From Acinetobacter calcoaceticus DSM 30006 = CIP 81.8 (GTDB lineage Bacteria > Pseudomonadota > Gammaproteobacteria > Pseudomonadales > Moraxellaceae): DNA of 64,000 nucleotides. The notes beneath the pieces were generated by a model, which had not been told where the DNA came from, did not search any database, and worked only from the letters and a program-made list of their open reading frames with translations. The DNA lies in NCBI RefSeq assembly GCF_000368965.1, contig NZ_KB849780.1, positions 1,364,145 through 1,428,144 of the forward strand. Direction: 5' to 3'. This document shows positions 9,503 to 19,030 of this stretch, piece by piece. Position 1 is the stretch's first letter. The number at the start of each line of letters is the position of its first letter. Both the position numbers and the translations under genes were made by a program.

Positions 9503-9740
9503 GCACCCAAAATTCCAATTCCAAAATTATAGACAAATATTCCACTAAACTAGAATTCTGTCAATTATTAAAGAATTTTATCTTTTTTAGAAATCTTGAA
9601 AACTATTCTTTGTAGTAACCAAAATAGAATCTATTAAAAAAACGAAAAATAACCATTCATAAGTGACTTGCTTAAATAACTCATGCAGATCATATTTTGG
9701 TATGTAACAATAGCTTTAAATTATTTATGTAAGCCTTCGC

Positions 9741-10286
9741 ATGTCTTTGATTATTGGGATTGACCCTGGTTCACGCTTAACAGGTTATGGAATCATAGAA
9801 AAAGATGGTAGCAAACTACGTTTTATCGATGCAGGTACTATTCGAACAGAAACTAAGGAAATGCCCGAACGCTTAAAACGTATCTTTGCTGGTATTGAAC
9901 GTATTGTTAAATTTCATGGTCCAACTGAAGCTGCCGTTGAGCAAGTGTTTATGGCCCAAAACCCCGATTCGGCTCTAAAACTTGGTCAAGCACGTGGTGC
10001 AGCAATAGCCGCTTTGGTTAATTTAGATTTGCAAGTTGCAGAATATACTGCGCGCCAAATTAAACAATCTGTTGTAGGTTATGGAGCCGCGGATAAAGAA
10101 CAAGTACAAATGATGGTCATGCGATTACTTAACTTGACCATTAAGCCTCAAGCAGATGCGGCAGATGCACTAGCAGCAGCAATTTGCCATGCTCATGCAT
10201 CTGGAAGTATGAGCAAACTGTCGGTCCTTAATGCCTTAGGTGGTATGGCACGTGGACGAAGCCGTTCTAGCAGTCGCAGACGTTAA
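9741..10286 (+). CDS. ruvC: Crossover junction endodeoxyribonuclease RuvC
   Basis: A 181-residue Holliday junction resolvase. All four acidic catalytic residues are in place: Asp8 (GIDPGSR), Glu67 (AAVEQVF), Asp139 and Asp142 (DAADALAAA). It resolves junctions made during recombinational repair with RuvAB. The Ser/Arg-rich C-terminus ([11 protein letters not shown]) is basic. Here ruvC stands alone and is not linked to ruvAB. It converges on nnr with only 7 bases between the stops. Confidence 0.97.
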   Translation: MSLIIGIDPGSRLTGYGIIEKDGSKLRFIDAGTIRTETKEMPERLKRIFAGIERIVKFHGPTEAAVEQVFMAQNPDSALKLGQARGAAIAALVNLDLQVAEYTARQIKQSVVGYGAADKEQVQMMVMRLLNLTIKPQADAADALAAAICHAHASGSMSKLSVLNALGGMARGRSRSSSRRR

Positions 10287-10293
10287 CGCTTTA

Positions 10294-11751
10294 TTAGTTC
10301 ACGACTTGAGTAATTGCTTCATTCATTTGATAAGCCTGTAAACCACGCATACCTTGTTTTGCAAGTTGGTCACCAGCTTGAGCATGAAGGGTAACAATTT
10401 CATGTAATGCAATTGCCTTATCGAATTGTGCTTTTAGACTTGCAATCATTCCTGCTAGTACATCGCCCATTCCTCCAGTTCCCATACCAGCATTACCTTG
10501 GGTACAAATATAAAGAGTATCTTCTAAAATCAGACTACCCGCTCCTTTAAGCACCCACTGACCTGCATATTTTTGTTGTAAGGCATAAATTGCAGAGATT
10601 CGATCATTCTCAATCTGAGTAGTAGAACACTCAAGCAATGTTGCAGCTTCTCCAGGATGAGGTGTTAAATAAATATGTGCATTCAATTTTTGAGGTTGCT
10701 TTGCTAGAAACCATAAAGCATCTGCATCTAAAACAATTTCCAGATGTTCACTCTGATTTAATAAATTAAACCATTGTCGGTAGATCTGCTTTGCCCAATC
10801 ATCACGCCCTAATCCCATCCCAAAACACACTGCATCGACCTGAAATAAAATATCTTTAATAGACTTTTCATTTAGGGCATTAATATCACGGAGCATAATA
10901 TTTGGTGAACGAGCCAAAATAGCCTGATGATGGTTTTGATGACAAACCACCGTGACTTTACCTGCTCCTGCATGAAAAGCAGCCTCGGCAGCCATAATTA
11001 CAGCACCACCCATTTGTTCATGCCCACCAACGACTAAAACATGTCCATAACTCCCTTTATGACCAAATGCCATACGCTTAGGAAGCTTAATATTTGTTGA
11101 TGTTAAATAAGCTAATGGTTTCAGCTCTTGGTCTATAGGAATTAAATCAATTAAATGAAACTCGCCTACGTATTCTTTGCCTTGACCTGTAAATAATCCA
11201 GCTTTAAGCCCTAAAACTGTAAATGTATGATCAGCCCTTATTGCACAAGGTAAAGTCTGTCCTGTGTTGGTATTTAAACCACTGGGAAGATCAATCGCAA
11301 TTTTTAAGCCAGTCTGGATATTAAATTGCTGAATCACTTGTTGCCAATCTGCATTCAACTCCCGATTTAAACCAATACCAAACAGCGCATCAATATAACA
11401 ATCAAAATGCTTTGCAAGTTCAAAACCTTGATGGATTTGTACCAGTTGATCTTTTGCAAATTGCACAGCTTGATGTAAATCTGCTGAAGCCCCTACTTCG
11501 GATGCAAAGATTTCAACATTCCAACCCGCTTGCTTTAAATAAGCTGCTATAAAATAACCATCACCAGCATTGTTGCCTTGCCCACACCAAACAGCAATAT
11601 TTTTAATAGCCTGCTCTTTAAAAAGTTCAATTAACTGTTGAGCAATTGACCAAGCCGCTTGTTGCATTAAACCTAATGATGAGTTTTGCGCAGCAAACCA
11701 GCGTTGCTCCCATGCTTGAATATCATCGCTATGGTAAACTACCGTCTGCAT
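10294..11751 (-). CDS. nnr: Bifunctional NAD(P)H-hydrate epimerase / ADP-dependent dehydratase
   Basis: A 485-residue fusion of YjeF_N (about 1-210, with GQGNNAGDGYFIAAYL as the NADHX epimerase motif) and a ribokinase-like C-terminal dehydratase (about 220-480, with HPGEAATLL and the GTGGMGDVLAGMIA anion hole). It repairs hydrated, inactive NADHX and NADPHX. Cytoplasmic. Divergent from queG, with only 26 bases between the two start codons. Confidence 0.95.
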   Translation of the reverse strand: MQTVVYHSDDIQAWEQRWFAAQNSSLGLMQQAAWSIAQQLIELFKEQAIKNIAVWCGQGNNAGDGYFIAAYLKQAGWNVEIFASEVGASADLHQAVQFAKDQLVQIHQGFELAKHFDCYIDALFGIGLNRELNADWQQVIQQFNIQTGLKIAIDLPSGLNTNTGQTLPCAIRADHTFTVLGLKAGLFTGQGKEYVGEFHLIDLIPIDQELKPLAYLTSTNIKLPKRMAFGHKGSYGHVLVVGGHEQMGGAVIMAAEAAFHAGAGKVTVVCHQNHHQAILARSPNIMLRDINALNEKSIKDILFQVDAVCFGMGLGRDDWAKQIYRQWFNLLNQSEHLEIVLDADALWFLAKQPQKLNAHIYLTPHPGEAATLLECSTTQIENDRISAIYALQQKYAGQWVLKGAGSLILEDTLYICTQGNAGMGTGGMGDVLAGMIASLKAQFDKAIALHEIVTLHAQAGDQLAKQGMRGLQAYQMNEAITQVVN

Positions 11752-11777
11752 ATTATTATCCTCTTCTGTTTTGGTTT

Positions 11778-12872
11778 ATGACATCTTTCGATACATCACG
11801 CATTGCGTTGCAACAACTTGATCTTCATGAATTAAAAGCATGGATCAAGGCTCAAGCTTTAGACTTGGGTTTTGCTGATTGTGTCATTGCAAAACCAGAT
11901 GCTCAAGAGCAAATGCCGCGTTTTTTAAAGTATCTTGAACGTGGCTATCATGCAGATATGACCTATTTAGAAGAAAATCTAGAAAAGCGGGCTGATCCAA
12001 CATTATTAGTTCCTGGCACAAAAAGTATTATCTGCGTTCGCATGAACTATCTGGTCGAGTCACCAAAGCCACGTTATGTACCTTTTGAACCGAACTCTGC
12101 CATTATCGCCCGTTATGCACGTGGTCGAGACTACCATAAAGTAATGCGAGGACGATTGAAAACTTTAGCCACACGAATTCGTGAAAAAGTTGGTGATTTT
12201 GAATCACGTCCTTTCGCTGATTCAGCCCCTATTTTTGAAAAATCATTGGCTGAAAGTGCTGGAATGGGTTGGACGGGTAAACATACTTTGCTTATTCACA
12301 AAAAGTCAGGTTCTTTTTTTGTATTGGGTGAGCTATTTACATCACTCGATTTACCTTTTGATGGCCCAACGACCTCTCACTGTGGTTCATGTAGTGCTTG
12401 TATTGATATTTGTCCCACACAAGCAATTGTAGAACCTTATATGCTCGATGCACGGCGTTGTATCGCATATTTAACCATCGAATATAAAGGAATTATTGCT
12501 GAAGAATTACGTGCCGGTATTGGTAACCGAGTTTTTGGTTGTGATGACTGTCAATTAATTTGCCCTTGGAACAGTTTTGCTAAAACTGCGTCCATTAGCG
12601 ATTTCAATCCTAGAAATGGTTTAGACAGCATCAGCCTACTCGATATCTGGCAATGGGATGAAGCTACGTTTTTGGCAAATACGGAAGGCAGCCCAATCCG
12701 CCGGACAGGTTATCAATCTTTTAAACGTAATATTGCTATAGGTTTAGGAAATGCTCCTTATTCAACGGAAATTGTAGCTCAACTACAAAATGGCAAGATT
12801 TTGCATGATGATATTGTCAACGTGCATATTGATTGGGCAATTGAACAACAACTTAATCAACTTCAGTCATGA
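11778..12872 (+). CDS. queG: Epoxyqueuosine reductase
   Basis: A 364-residue cobalamin- and iron-sulfur-dependent enzyme that performs the last step of queuosine synthesis in tRNA. Two 4Fe-4S cysteine clusters are visible (C202, C205, C208, C212 and C228, C255, C258, C262), with the FADSAP segment carrying the proposed acid Asp148. The frame stays open to 11646 inside nnr, but the ATG at 11778 (MTSFDTSRIAL) fits the family N-terminus and avoids a 106-base overlap. The ribosome binding site is weak. Confidence 0.95.
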   Translation: MTSFDTSRIALQQLDLHELKAWIKAQALDLGFADCVIAKPDAQEQMPRFLKYLERGYHADMTYLEENLEKRADPTLLVPGTKSIICVRMNYLVESPKPRYVPFEPNSAIIARYARGRDYHKVMRGRLKTLATRIREKVGDFESRPFADSAPIFEKSLAESAGMGWTGKHTLLIHKKSGSFFVLGELFTSLDLPFDGPTTSHCGSCSACIDICPTQAIVEPYMLDARRCIAYLTIEYKGIIAEELRAGIGNRVFGCDDCQLICPWNSFAKTASISDFNPRNGLDSISLLDIWQWDEATFLANTEGSPIRRTGYQSFKRNIAIGLGNAPYSTEIVAQLQNGKILHDDIVNVHIDWAIEQQLNQLQS

Positions 12873-12965
12873 AATTAAAAAAATGATGTTTTTTGCCCTA
12901 TAGCTTTAATACGAATTCTGTATGATTATGTGTAGTGAATTAATGCCATCATCATGGATATGACA

Positions 12966-13955
12966 ATGACTCTACGTAATGATTGGAATCGTGAAGAAAT
13001 CCAAGCTTTATATGAACAACCCTTTTTGGATTTAGTTTTCAAGGCTCAGCAAGTACATCGCGAGCACTTCACTGCCAATGCGATTCAGGTCAGCACCCTT
13101 TTATCGATTAAAACGGGTAAATGCCCTGAAGATTGCAAGTACTGCTCACAATCAGCACATTACGAATCAAAACTAGAAGCAGAAAAACGTATTGCTGTAG
13201 AAAAAGTGATTAGCGAAGCAAAAGCTGCAAAAGATTCAGGTTCTTCTCGTTTTTGTATGGGTGCAGCTTGGCGTAACCCACATGAACGCGATATGCCTTA
13301 TGTTTTAGAAATGGTCCGTGAAGTAAAAGCTTTAGGTTTAGAAACCTGTATGACTTTAGGCATGCTTAACCAATCTCAAGCAGAGCGCCTACAAGTTGCT
13401 GGTTTAGATTATTACAATCACAACCTAGATACATCTCGTGAGTACTACTCACACATCATTAGCACGCGTACTTTTGATGATCGTTTAAATACCCTAGATT
13501 ATGTTCGCCAAGCTGGCATGAAAGTTTGTAGCGGCGGCATTGTAGGTTTAGGCGAAAGCCGTGATGACCGTGTTGGTCTATTACATGAATTAGCTACCCT
13601 ACCAATTCATCCTGAATCTGTACCAATTAACATGCTTGTTCCAATTGAAGGAACGCCGTTAGCAGATGTTGAGAAGCTTGATGTAATTGAATGGATCCGC
13701 ACTATTGCTGTTGCGCGCATTATTATGCCGCATAGCTATATTCGTTTATCCGCTGGTCGTGAGTCATTAAGTGATTCAGATCAAGCATTAGCATTTATGG
13801 CAGGCGCAAACTCCCTATTCTCTGGTGATAAGTTACTCACCACACCAAATACAGGTGAAGGTAAAGACCAAGCGTTGTTTAACAAACTCGGCTTAACCGC
13901 AGAAAAACCAAAACCAACAGTTGCTGATCTATCAGTAAATGCTATGAGCGCATAA
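12966..13955 (+). CDS. bioB: Biotin synthase
   Basis: A 329-residue radical SAM enzyme that inserts sulfur into dethiobiotin. The SAM cluster motif is C53-x3-C57-x2-C60 ([12 protein letters not shown]); the auxiliary cluster cysteines and Arg-rich C-terminal region ([14 protein letters not shown]) are present. In-frame ATGs also lie at 12954 and 12960. The one at 12966 is chosen because GGA lies seven bases upstream and MTLRNDW is the N-terminus I remember for Acinetobacter BioB. The gene is alone here, apart from the other bio genes. Confidence 0.95.
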   Translation: MTLRNDWNREEIQALYEQPFLDLVFKAQQVHREHFTANAIQVSTLLSIKTGKCPEDCKYCSQSAHYESKLEAEKRIAVEKVISEAKAAKDSGSSRFCMGAAWRNPHERDMPYVLEMVREVKALGLETCMTLGMLNQSQAERLQVAGLDYYNHNLDTSREYYSHIISTRTFDDRLNTLDYVRQAGMKVCSGGIVGLGESRDDRVGLLHELATLPIHPESVPINMLVPIEGTPLADVEKLDVIEWIRTIAVARIIMPHSYIRLSAGRESLSDSDQALAFMAGANSLFSGDKLLTTPNTGEGKDQALFNKLGLTAEKPKPTVADLSVNAMSA

Positions 13956-13971
13956 CTCAAGGCAGTAAAAT

Positions 13972-14001
13972 AAAAAAGCCCTGATTCTTCAGGGCTTTTT
14001 T
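13972..14001. terminator. Bidirectional terminator after bioB
   Basis: GCCCTGA-TTCT-TCAGGGC with flanking A and T runs; shared with the convergent small gene ending at 14004. Confidence 0.88.
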
Positions 14002-14003
14002 AT

Positions 14004-14216
14004 TTAAACAGAAGTAACTAAAATTCCATAAGTGGCATTAAGAAATGTCCCGACTCGAACAATGTCTTTTCCTGCTGCATGCGTTACAGACAACTCTTGG
14101 CTTAACACATCAAAATTAAAAGAATCAAAAACATCTTGATGGTGTAAGAGCCAAGTCACTGTATCCGCTGTATTATCATCCACAATATAAGTTAAGGCCT
14201 TAAAGTCTTTACTCAT
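14004..14216 (-). CDS. Small conserved-looking hypothetical protein
   Basis: A 70-residue soluble protein (MSKDFKALTYIVDD...) with AAGAG upstream of the ATG. Mixed alpha/beta composition, no signal peptide, no cysteine and no motif recognised. It shares a bidirectional terminator with bioB. Function unknown; real-gene status rests on the ribosome binding site, the terminator and normal codon use. Confidence 0.6.
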   Translation of the reverse strand: MSKDFKALTYIVDDNTADTVTWLLHHQDVFDSFNFDVLSQELSVTHAAGKDIVRVGTFLNATYGILVTSV

Positions 14217-14279
14217 AAATCACTCTTAAAAATAAATTTTATGAATTTTATATGAGTTAACTCTACCTTAAAAGAGAAT

Positions 14280-14630
14280 CTAAGCTGCTTTAGGGTTCAC
14301 TAAAGAGCGACCCGACAATAAGCTTGTCAAAGCTTGTGGTGAAAATTCAAAAGAAAGCACATGATTCTTGAGATTAACAGAGTGCTTGCTGATCAATGGA
14401 AGTAAACCTTCTTCTGTTTCAAAGACGTATTCATCTGCAATATTTAAGATACCCTCAAGATTAGTTGTACTCGAAGCAAGATCATGACTAAAGATGTCAT
14501 AAATCGTTTGTAAGTTAAACGTTGTCTCCTGCTCAGTTGGATGCTTAATGAGATAATCCTTTAAAAACAAAACTAGCTTATGAGCAAAGAAAAAGTAATT
14601 AGGTTTATAGCTATACTTCATACTATTCAT
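14280..14630 (-). CDS. Hypothetical protein
   Basis: A 116-residue protein starting MNSMKYSYKPNYFFF. The frame extends to 14714, but the extension is Phe/Asn-rich and lacks a ribosome binding site, whereas GGAG precedes the ATG at 14630. Features are an aromatic N-terminus, an acidic middle (ADEYVFETEEGLL) and a C-terminal LTSLLSGRSLV. No family recognised. It lies next to the fimbrial operon but is transcribed away from it, so a role in fimbriae is only a guess. Confidence 0.55.
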   Translation of the reverse strand: MNSMKYSYKPNYFFFAHKLVLFLKDYLIKHPTEQETTFNLQTIYDIFSHDLASSTTNLEGILNIADEYVFETEEGLLPLISKHSVNLKNHVLSFEFSPQALTSLLSGRSLVNPKAA

Positions 14631-15079
14631 GGAACGGAACTCCAGATTATCTTTTATTAAATTACAACTAAAACAGTAGGAATTGAATCTTAAAAAATTC
14701 TTAAAAAAAAACAAATATATTCACAAGATAAATTAAAAATAATTTTATTGTTAAAAAACATAAAGTTAAATCAAAAAAATATAGACAAATCCCATCTTAA
14801 ATTCTTTAAAGTTATATTAATTTAATAAAATACAATTACTTAAATATTACGAGTTTTTTCATCTTATTTTAAAAATGAATCACAAAATATTTTACCAACT
14901 GATAAAAAATATATTTCCAAAATATTCATTAATAAAAACAACTAATCAAAATACATATAAATATAATGTTTTTCTTGTTTTTTAGTTGAAAAGTGATATA
15001 TTTCCTTCGCCTTACTTAAGCAGAATAAACTTGCTGAAAAGTAATGGATTTTATTTTAAAAGACTATTCTGGGGATTTT
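14631..15079. other. AT-rich region upstream of the fimbrial operon
   Basis: About 450 bases, strongly A+T-rich with long A and T tracts, between divergent genes. It must hold the fimbrial promoter, but no invertible-element inverted repeats or clear operator were found. Such tracts are typical targets of H-NS-like silencers. Confidence 0.45.
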
Positions 15080-15616
15080 ATGAAAAGATTTATTTTTATG
15101 GCGGCGGTTTCTCTCTTAAATATAACAAATGCGCAAGCTGCAGATGGCACAATTACTATTAATGGTCTTGTCACAGATAATACTTGTACGATTGATACTG
15201 GAGATAAAAATCTAACAATTAACCTGCCTACAGTTTCATCTCAAACCTTAAAAAATGCAGGTGATGTAGCTGGTCGCACCCCATTTCAAATTAATTTAAC
15301 GAACTGTGCTTCGGCTGGTAAAGTAGCAACTTATTTTGAGCCGGGTGCTACCGTTGACTTTAATACTGGTCGTTTATTAAACCAAGCAACTTCAGGCGGC
15401 GCAACAAACGTGAATATCCAGTTGCTAGGCAGTAATAATGCTGTAATCCCTGTACTCGCTACAGGCACGAATGCAGCTCAGACCAACTCACAATGGGTGA
15501 ATGTTTCGGCAGGTGGTGATGCTGACCTTAACTATTATGCTGAATACTATGCTACAGGTGCTTCTACTGCGGGTACGGTAACATCGCAAGTAAAATACAC
15601 CATTATTTATCAATAA
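15080..15616 (+). CDS. Fimbrial major subunit (chaperone-usher pilin)
   Basis: A 178-residue type 1-like pilin. A signal peptide (MKRFIFMAAVSLLNITNAQA) is followed by an N-terminal donor strand (GTITINGLVTDNTC), a disulfide pair (Cys in DNTCTI and NLTNCAS) and a C-terminal beta zipper ending YTIIYQ with the penultimate Tyr used by the chaperone. The ATG at 15080 is chosen over 15044 because GGGGA lies just upstream and it gives a clean signal peptide. First gene of the fimbrial operon and probably the most abundant product. Confidence 0.9.
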   Translation: MKRFIFMAAVSLLNITNAQAADGTITINGLVTDNTCTIDTGDKNLTINLPTVSSQTLKNAGDVAGRTPFQINLTNCASAGKVATYFEPGATVDFNTGRLLNQATSGGATNVNIQLLGSNNAVIPVLATGTNAAQTNSQWVNVSAGGDADLNYYAEYYATGASTAGTVTSQVKYTIIYQ

Positions 15617-15628
15617 AATTAAAATTGA

Positions 15629-15652
15629 AGCTTCTATTTAAAGATAGAAGCT
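15629..15652 (+). terminator. Intercistronic hairpin after the pilin gene
   Basis: AGCTTCTAT-TTAAAG-ATAGAAGCT, an exact 9-bp stem between pilin and chaperone genes without a T run. It probably stabilises pilin mRNA or partly terminates, giving excess pilin over usher. Confidence 0.6.
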
Positions 15653-15689
15653 ATCTCCTATCTATTATTCATTATTGAGAATATGACTC

Positions 15690-16433
15690 ATGCTTTTTCG
15701 TGGTCGTAAGTTTTTTTGGGGATTAGTTTGTCTACAGGTAGCACTGACTACCACAGGGCATACTGAAATTGTTTTACATGGAACTCGTGTCATTTATCCT
15801 TCAAATGCACGTGAGATCACTTTACAACTGAGTAATAACGGTACAGCTCCCTCTCTTGTTCAAGCTTGGATCGATGATGGAAATGCAAAGTTGACTCCCG
15901 ATGAAGCAAATGTGCCCTTCATTATTACTCCCCCGATTTCACGAATAGAAGCGAATAAAGGCCAGACCTTAAGAATTACAGCTCTGCCTAATACTTCTCA
16001 ATTAAATCAGCAACAAGAATCTATTTTTTGGCTTAATGTTTTAGATATACCTCCTAAACCGGAAGGCAAAACTCAACAAGACCAAACCACCTCTATTTCT
16101 AATAATTTTTTACAGCTCGCTGTTCGTTCACGCGTTAAATTTTTTTATCGACCTATAAATCTAAAAGAAAATATTGAACAACTAAGTGAGAAAGTTCAAT
16201 GGAAAATGAATGATCAATATCTAGTAGTAAAGAACCCGACACCCTTTTTCCTGACTATTAGCTCCATTTTTCAAGGAAGTGAAGGCCATAAAATAGACTT
16301 ATTACAACAAGGTTTAATGGTTGCCCCTTTTTCCGAAGATAAAATAAAACTAAAAAATAAAAATTTAGCAGATATGAGCTTTGTATATATCAATGATTAT
16401 GGTGGAAGAGTTGAGCACCCAATAAAGTTCTAA
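15690..16433 (+). CDS. Periplasmic fimbrial chaperone
   Basis: A 247-residue PapD-like chaperone. After the signal peptide (about residues 1-25) comes EIVLHGTRVIYPSNAREITLQ, with the conserved Arg of the subunit-anchoring site, and the family signature ESIFWLNVLDIPPKP near residues 110-124, followed by the second Ig-like domain. It caps pilins by donor-strand complementation and delivers them to the usher. Second gene of the operon. Confidence 0.93.
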   Translation: MLFRGRKFFWGLVCLQVALTTTGHTEIVLHGTRVIYPSNAREITLQLSNNGTAPSLVQAWIDDGNAKLTPDEANVPFIITPPISRIEANKGQTLRITALPNTSQLNQQQESIFWLNVLDIPPKPEGKTQQDQTTSISNNFLQLAVRSRVKFFYRPINLKENIEQLSEKVQWKMNDQYLVVKNPTPFFLTISSIFQGSEGHKIDLLQQGLMVAPFSEDKIKLKNKNLADMSFVYINDYGGRVEHPIKF

Positions 16434-16489
16434 CCTTACTGTATTACTTAAGAAAACCTAAATACCTATCATGAATAGGCTCTAAAACT

Positions 16490-19030
16490 ATGTCTAAATG
16501 GTTTATACCTTATATATGTTTAAAAAGCCCTTTTACTTGTTATGTGGCCTCAAGTATTTCGGTATTTATGCCTTTGGCTGCATATGCCGAAAATAGTACC
16601 GATGTTTCAGGTTTCTCAAAAGCAGAGTTTGATAGTAATTTTTTAGTAGGTAATGCGCAAAAAATTGATATTGGTCGTTTCAAATATGGAAACCCCATCT
16701 TAGCTGGTGAATATAGCTTAGATATCTATATTAATGGTCAATGGCTGGGTAAACGACGCATGCGCTTTAACGCGCACACTCCCAATGCAAATGCCGAAAC
16801 CTGTTTCACAGAAACCATGTTACTAGAATATGGCGTAAAAGCTGAGGTGCTTAGCCAACACTCTCATACATCGTCTCTTTCTTGTGACGCACTAGGGACT
16901 TGGATAGATAATGCTTTTTATTTATTTGACAGCTCCCATTTAAGAATTGATATTTCTATCCCCCAAGCCACATTAGAAAAAAATGCACAAGGCTATATCG
17001 ATCCACATTTTTGGGATCGAGGTATTAATGCAGCTTTTTTGACATATAACACGACTGCTTATCGGATAGTTAACGAACAACATGAAAGTACATATGCTTT
17101 TATGGGGACGAATCTTGGAGCAAATTTAGCGAGTTGGCAATTTCGCCATAATGGACAATGGAAATGGCAAGACCATACTGATTTTCAAACTGATAATTCT
17201 TCTTATACTTCAACAAATACATATATACAAAAAGCATTTCCAAAAATTCATGGCATTGTGACTTTAGGCGATTATTTTACTAATAGTGATTTTATCGACT
17301 CTTTACCGTATCGAGGCGTAAATATTTCAAGTGATGACCGAATGCTTCCAAACAGTATGCTCGGTTACGCTCCTAGAGTGAGAGGTTATGCAAAAACCAA
17401 TGCGAAAGTCGAGGTTAGGCAACAAGGCAATTTAATTTATCAGACAACGGTACCAGCCGGAAACTTTGAAATTAATGACCTTTACCCAACGGGATTTGGA
17501 GGCGAGCTACAGGTTTCGGTAATTGAATCTAATGGAGTAATTCAAAAATTCTCTATTCCCTATGCTTCTGTCGTCGAAATGCTACGCCCTCAAATGAGTC
17601 GATACTCTTTTACTTTAGGGCAGTTTCGAGATTCAAACCTTAGCCTAACTCCATGGCTGATACAGGGTAAGTATCAACGGGGAATTAATAATTACCTCAC
17701 AACTTACAGTGCGGTTCAAGCGACCCAGCAGTATCTCTCTTTGTTACTAGGCACTGCTTTTTCAACACCCATTGGAGCTGTCTCTTTTGATGCCACTCAG
17801 TCAAAAGCTGAGTTTGATCATCAATCTAAAATGACAGGACAAAGTTATCGTTTAAGTTACAGTCGACTATTTTCTCCAACAAATACTAATTTAACATTAG
17901 CTACTTATCGCTATTCAACAGAGAACTACCTCAAATTGCGTGATGCAATTTTAATTCAAGATTTACAACAACAAAATATTGATAGCTTTTCCGTAGGAAA
18001 ACAAAAAAGTGAATTCCAGATTACTTTAAATCAAGTTCTTCCCAAGCAATGGGGGAATTTTTATTTAGTGGGTTCATGGATAAACTATTGGAATCAACCC
18101 ACGACCAATAAACAGTTCCAATTAGGTTATAGCAATCAATTTAAAGATTTAACTTATAGTTTATCCGCAATTAGCAGCGAAATTAATGAAGGCGGCACCC
18201 GCACAGGTCAAGATACGCAGTACCTTGCTTCTTTATCTTTTCCATTAGATTTTAAGAAAAATTCTCTGACTTTTAATAGTGTTATTGGTGAGGACAGCCA
18301 GACTTTAAGCTTCAGTGGCTTTAAAGGAAGTCGCTTAAACTACGGCGCATCAATTTCTAATCAGGACCATGGTCAAACCAACCTAAATATTAATGGTACC
18401 TATAAAACAAACTATACAACACTAGGTGCTTCATTCAGTCACGCAGATTCATATCAACAAGAAATGCTTAACTTCAGTGGCAATGTTGTTGCACATTCCC
18501 AAGGAATTCTGTTTGGGCCAGATCAGGCTCAAACCATGGTGCTGGTCTATGCACCAGATGCTACGGGAGCACAAGTCGGTAATACACCAGGGCTCAGTAT
18601 TAACAAAAAGGGATATGCCGTTATTCCGTATGTTACGCCTTACCGTATGAATGACATCAGCCTTGATCCACAAGACATGTCCACACAAGTTGAACTTGGT
18701 GAGAGCAGTTTACGGATTGCCCCCTATGCAGGTTCGATCACTAAAGTTCAATTCTCAACAAAAAAAGGTTATGCACTTTTTATTAGTACAACAACATTAG
18801 ATGGTTCACATCTACCTTTTGCCGCACAGGTATACAACCAGAATAACGAAGTAATAGGAATTGTCGCACAAGGCAGTCGCATTTATTTACGAACACCCCT
18901 AACCCATGACCGTTTATATGTGAAATGGGGAAATACGAGTACTGAAAAATGCGAGATTGAATACGATATAGCGGATCAAATAAAGCATAACAACCAACCA
19001 ATTATTATGACAAAGGCAGTCTGTAAATGA
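16490..19030 (+). CDS. Outer-membrane fimbrial usher
   Basis: An 846-residue usher: signal sequence to about residue 33, N-terminal chaperone-binding domain (FDSNFLVGNAQKIDIGRF), a 24-strand barrel with plug (RGYAKTNAKVEVRQQGNLIY near 297-316) and two C-terminal domains. It is the assembly and secretion platform for the fimbria. Its stop overlaps the tip adhesin start by 4 bases (ATGA), indicating translational coupling. Confidence 0.95.
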   Translation: MSKWFIPYICLKSPFTCYVASSISVFMPLAAYAENSTDVSGFSKAEFDSNFLVGNAQKIDIGRFKYGNPILAGEYSLDIYINGQWLGKRRMRFNAHTPNANAETCFTETMLLEYGVKAEVLSQHSHTSSLSCDALGTWIDNAFYLFDSSHLRIDISIPQATLEKNAQGYIDPHFWDRGINAAFLTYNTTAYRIVNEQHESTYAFMGTNLGANLASWQFRHNGQWKWQDHTDFQTDNSSYTSTNTYIQKAFPKIHGIVTLGDYFTNSDFIDSLPYRGVNISSDDRMLPNSMLGYAPRVRGYAKTNAKVEVRQQGNLIYQTTVPAGNFEINDLYPTGFGGELQVSVIESNGVIQKFSIPYASVVEMLRPQMSRYSFTLGQFRDSNLSLTPWLIQGKYQRGINNYLTTYSAVQATQQYLSLLLGTAFSTPIGAVSFDATQSKAEFDHQSKMTGQSYRLSYSRLFSPTNTNLTLATYRYSTENYLKLRDAILIQDLQQQNIDSFSVGKQKSEFQITLNQVLPKQWGNFYLVGSWINYWNQPTTNKQFQLGYSNQFKDLTYSLSAISSEINEGGTRTGQDTQYLASLSFPLDFKKNSLTFNSVIGEDSQTLSFSGFKGSRLNYGASISNQDHGQTNLNINGTYKTNYTTLGASFSHADSYQQEMLNFSGNVVAHSQGILFGPDQAQTMVLVYAPDATGAQVGNTPGLSINKKGYAVIPYVTPYRMNDISLDPQDMSTQVELGESSLRIAPYAGSITKVQFSTKKGYALFISTTTLDGSHLPFAAQVYNQNNEVIGIVAQGSRIYLRTPLTHDRLYVKWGNTSTEKCEIEYDIADQIKHNNQPIIMTKAVCK

